64,000 nucleotides of DNA from Eubacterium sp. (GTDB taxonomy: Bacteria > Bacillota > Clostridia > Lachnospirales > Lachnospiraceae): positions 62,001-126,000 of the forward strand of contig JAFRNE010000028.1 in NCBI GenBank assembly GCA_017430325.1, written 5' to 3'. Shown one piece after another: positions 61,503 through 64,000 of this stretch (within the stretch, counting starts at the first letter, position 1; each line of letters opens with the position of its first letter). The notes beneath the pieces were generated by a model. It was not told the origin of the DNA and searched no databases. It saw only the letters and a list, made by a program, of their open reading frames with translations. The position numbers were made by a program, and so were the translations under genes.

Positions 61503-62314
61503 AAAAAAGATTAGACATACTCCTTTATGAGCAGGGCTTTGCGGATTCGCGTGAGAAGGCTAAGCGCCTCATAATGGCAGGAATAGTATATGTAGACAAT
61601 ATAAAAGAGGATAAGGCCGGAAGTACATTTTCGGAGGACGCAGTGATAGAGGTCCGCGGAAAGACCATGAAATACGTCAGCCGCGGTGGTCTCAAGCTTG
61701 AGAAGGCTATGGAGAATTTCGATATAGCACTGGAGGGCACCATCTGTATGGATGTTGGAGCGTCTACCGGAGGCTTCACAGACTGTATGCTCCAGAACGG
61801 AGCCGTTAAGGTTTACAGCGTTGATGTGGGCCACGGCCAGCTGGACTGGAAGCTCAGAAACGATGAAAGAGTCATCTGTATGGAGAAGACAAATATCAGA
61901 TATGTCACTCCTGCGGACATCGATGATATTCTCGATTTTGCTTCGATAGATGTTTCGTTTATATCTCTTACCAAGGTTCTCACACCTGTAAGGGAGCTGC
62001 TCAAGGAAGAGGGCGAGGTCGTATGCCTCGTTAAGCCTCAGTTTGAAGCAGGCCGCGAGAAGGTTGGAAAGAAAGGCGTTGTCAGAGACAAGTCAGTCCA
62101 CAAGGATGTTATCAGAGAGGTTATAACCTACGCATCCGCAAATGGCTACGCGATCCTCGACCTCGACTTTTCACCGGTCAAAGGCCCGGAAGGAAATATA
62201 GAATATCTCCTTCATCTGCGTAAGAATGCAGAACCGACCCCATCCGCCATCACCGACGAAACGATCTCGGAAGTAGTGGAAGAAAGCCATAAGGTGCTGG
62301 ACAAGACAGAATAA
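61499..62314 (+). CDS. tlyA: TlyA family rRNA 2'-O-methyltransferase / hemolysin-like
   Basis: 271 aa. An S4 RNA-binding domain at the N-terminus (KRLDILLYEQGFADSREKAKRLIMAGIVYV) and an FtsJ-like methyltransferase with MDVGASTGGFTDCMLQNGA and VSFISLTKVL. TlyA methylates 16S and 23S rRNA in mycobacteria. Clostridial copies are often called YqxC. A Glu/Ser tail ends the protein. Start overlaps dxs by 4 nt. Confidence 0.93.
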   Translation: MKKRLDILLYEQGFADSREKAKRLIMAGIVYVDNIKEDKAGSTFSEDAVIEVRGKTMKYVSRGGLKLEKAMENFDIALEGTICMDVGASTGGFTDCMLQNGAVKVYSVDVGHGQLDWKLRNDERVICMEKTNIRYVTPADIDDILDFASIDVSFISLTKVLTPVRELLKEEGEVVCLVKPQFEAGREKVGKKGVVRDKSVHKDVIREVITYASANGYAILDLDFSPVKGPEGNIEYLLHLRKNAEPTPSAITDETISEVVEESHKVLDKTE

Positions 62315-62332
62315 AGATACAAGGTATGTATA

Positions 62333-63208
62333 ATGAAGAACCTTAGCAGATTTCTTATATATGTTAATAGAATGAAAGACATCGATGACACCTTCACAAA
62401 CAAACTTGTGAAGATGATCACAGACCGAGGCGGCGCAGCCAGCGTAGCCTATGGTGATCAGGATACCGAGGGCGGAAGCGTGAAGAGCGAGCTTATTTCC
62501 GATAAGGAAGCGGTTATCGTTCTTGGCGGTGACGGAACTATGCTCCGCGCTGCGCACGTAACTTCCGGATATGCTCTGCCTCTTACAGGCATCAATCTCG
62601 GAACCGTTGGTTTTCTTGCAGAAACCGATTTTTCCCGCGCCGAGGAGCTTGTGGATCGACTGATGGCAGGTGATTATGACATCAAGGAGAGAATGGTCCT
62701 TAGAGGCGATATCATTAAAGGAGCAGGACAGGATGGAGAAGAGAGCATCTTCGAAAGCCATACTGCCATAAATGATATCGTTATCTGCAGAGACGGCAAG
62801 CTCAGGATCATCGCAGTAAAAATATATTTGAATGGACAGTATTTAGAGACCTATAAGGCAGACGGAGTCATCATCTCAACGCCAACAGGCTCAACCGCCT
62901 ATAATCTTTCGGCAGGCGGTCCCCTTGTTTCTCCGAATGCAAGGAATCTGATACTGACACCGATAGCACCTCATTCGCTTACAGGAAAGAGCTTTGTATT
63001 TGCTGATACCGACAAGGTCAGTATTGAGGTTGTGGAGAAGAGTGAGACTGAGGAGCCAAAGGCGCTTGTTTCCTACGACGGATATGTGGATGTACATATT
63101 TCCGAGTCCTGCCGCTGTGAGATCAGCACCACTGATGAAAAGGTGCGTTTCATCTCGATCAGCAACAGGAATTTCTATGACGTCCTGAGAAGCAAGATGC
63201 TGAAGTAA
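62333..63208 (+). CDS. nadK: NAD kinase
   Basis: Phosphorylates NAD to NADP. 291 aa. Motifs: VLGGDGTMLRAAHVTSG (catalytic GGDG), GINLGTVGFLAE, and STPTGSTAYNLSAGGPLVSP. An N-terminal segment is shortened and looks permissive. Common tlyA-nadK-argR-recN order. Confidence 0.95.
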   Translation: MKNLSRFLIYVNRMKDIDDTFTNKLVKMITDRGGAASVAYGDQDTEGGSVKSELISDKEAVIVLGGDGTMLRAAHVTSGYALPLTGINLGTVGFLAETDFSRAEELVDRLMAGDYDIKERMVLRGDIIKGAGQDGEESIFESHTAINDIVICRDGKLRIIAVKIYLNGQYLETYKADGVIISTPTGSTAYNLSAGGPLVSPNARNLILTPIAPHSLTGKSFVFADTDKVSIEVVEKSETEEPKALVSYDGYVDVHISESCRCEISTTDEKVRFISISNRNFYDVLRSKMLK

Positions 63209-63240
63209 ACTATTTACTGAACAAGTAACAGGAGCAGGGT

Positions 63241-63693
63241 ATGAAAAACGTAAGACAGAAAAAAATAATAGAGATCATAACCACGAAGGATATCGAGACT
63301 CAGGAGGAGCTTAGAAGTGAGCTGCTCAGTTTCGGTTTTGATGTTACCCAGGCGACTGTTTCAAGAGATATCAGAGCGCTGGGCTTGAAGAAGGAAAATG
63401 TTCCGGGCAGGGGACAGCATTACGTGCCTAAGAGTGAGAGCAGTGCGGTCAGCAGTGACTCTTACAAATCCGTTCTCAGGGCAGGTATTATTTCCATTGA
63501 GCCGGCAGAGAATCTGATAGTTGTTAAGACCGTTGCCGGAGTCGCTATGGCAGTCGCAGCGGCGCTGGACAATCTGGAGATTGAAGGACTGATCGGTTGT
63601 ATTGCCGGTGATGATACTATCTTCCTCGCCGTCAGATCGCACACATATACCGAGAGCGTTATCAAGGCTATTAAACGGAAGATAGACGAATAG
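63241..63693 (+). CDS. argR: Arginine repressor
   Basis: 150 aa. An N-terminal winged helix (IIEIITTKDIETQEELRSEL, VTQATVSRDIRALGLKK) and a C-terminal arginine-binding, hexamer-forming domain (LIVVKTVAGVAMAVAAALD, GCIAGDDTIFLAV with the GD-D Arg ligands). It controls arginine metabolism genes; none is in the window. RBS AGGAG. Confidence 0.95.
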   Translation: MKNVRQKKIIEIITTKDIETQEELRSELLSFGFDVTQATVSRDIRALGLKKENVPGRGQHYVPKSESSAVSSDSYKSVLRAGIISIEPAENLIVVKTVAGVAMAVAAALDNLEIEGLIGCIAGDDTIFLAVRSHTYTESVIKAIKRKIDE

Positions 63694-63717
63694 CCGGTAG
63701 ATGGAGAGTGACAAATA

Positions 63718-64000
63718 ATGCTGATCAATTTACATATCAGGAATCTGGCTCTTATCGACGAGCTGGATATAGATTTTGGAAAAGGGCTGAACATCCTCAC
63801 GGGTGAGACCGGAGCCGGAAAATCGATAATCATCGGTTCCATAGGCATCTGTCTCGGTGGAAGATTCAGCAGAGAGCTTCTCCGTGATCCGGAGAAGGAC
63901 GGACTGGTAGAGCTTACCTTCGATGTAAGCGGGATGAAGATATCTGCGGCTCAGGATGATTCGAAAACACCGGAAGCAGACAGTAAAGCAGATATTTTAA
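63718..64000 (+). CDS. recN: DNA repair protein RecN, N-terminal part (3' end off the window)
   Basis: 94 codons are present of a usual ~560. It begins MLINLHIRNLALIDELDIDF with the Walker A GETGAGKSIIIGSI near residue 36, then LGGRFSREL, diagnostic of RecN, an SMC-like ATPase acting in double-strand break repair. The frame runs open to the end of the window. Follows argR by 24 nt. Confidence 0.93.
   Translation, partial: MLINLHIRNLALIDELDIDFGKGLNILTGETGAGKSIIIGSIGICLGGRFSRELLRDPEKDGLVELTFDVSGMKISAAQDDSKTPEADSKADIL

Overview
The window is a stretch of bacterial chromosome, moderately AT-rich, that looks like a low-GC Gram-positive of the Clostridia, most likely Lachnospiraceae. The basis is gene order plus protein character. 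It has a PP2C phosphatase/PASTA-kinase operon, PolC, RNase J, an IreB/RuvX/DUF1292 cluster, strong AGGAGG-type ribosome binding sites, and a Clostridia-style type IV pilus locus. Genus-level assignment is not possible by eye. No rRNA, tRNA, CRISPR array, transposase or prophage gene was seen.

Layout. (1) 1-8411: fmt (5' truncated by the window edge), rsmB, rlmN, then stp-prkC-rsgA-rpe-thiN, the same order as Bacillus prpC-prkC-cpgA-rpe-yloS. (2) 8470-9999: a lone SSS-family sodium/solute symporter. (3) 10000-10959: the only long stretch without conventional genes. It holds a terminator, a ~190-nt concentric palindrome, a second very strong hairpin, and what looks like an undescribed type I toxin-antitoxin module: a 38-45-residue hydrophobic peptide ORF preceded by a 16-codon leader ORF with a near-perfect Shine-Dalgarno, a bidirectional terminator, and a convergent antisense promoter. 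(4) 10960-23405: bactofilin, pyrH-frr-uppS-cdsA-dxr-rseP-ispG-polC. (5) 23542-29292: ireB-ruvX-DUF1292-rnjA-ylbF-(truncated mltG)-trmR-U32, strongly reminiscent of the Bacillus yrzL-yrrK-yrzB...yrrL-yrrM-yrrN/O order. (6) 29468-49699: a 20-kb type IV pilus locus: pilB, pilT, pilC, major pilin, a PilM-PilN fusion, PilO-like, four prepilin/PilX-like proteins (one of 1071 aa), and a 2011-aa secreted protein of unknown function. (7) 49886-55745 on the minus strand: efp and a double-length YfhO-type membrane protein. (8) 55931-64000: asp23-nusB-xseA-xseB-ispA-dxs-tlyA-nadK-argR-recN (3' truncated).

How it works together. Housekeeping genes cover translation (fmt, rsmB, rlmN, rsgA, frr, efp, trmR/U32) and isoprenoid and envelope precursors. 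The MEP pathway genes dxs, dxr and ispG, plus ispA and uppS, all lie in the window and feed undecaprenyl phosphate. Ser/Thr phospho-signalling is represented by Stp, PrkC and the kinase-linked IreB. The pilus locus carries the motor (PilB/PilT), platform (PilC), assembly complex (PilM-N, PilO), subunits and probably a giant surface component. PilB starts with an MshEN-type domain that could make it responsive to cyclic-di-GMP. No prepilin peptidase gene is visible, so it must be elsewhere.

The strongest candidates for something new are the small toxin-antisense module at about 10460-10870, the pilus locus with its PilM-PilN fusion, EF-hand pilin and giant proteins, and the structured leaders in front of pilC, the pilin and pilM.
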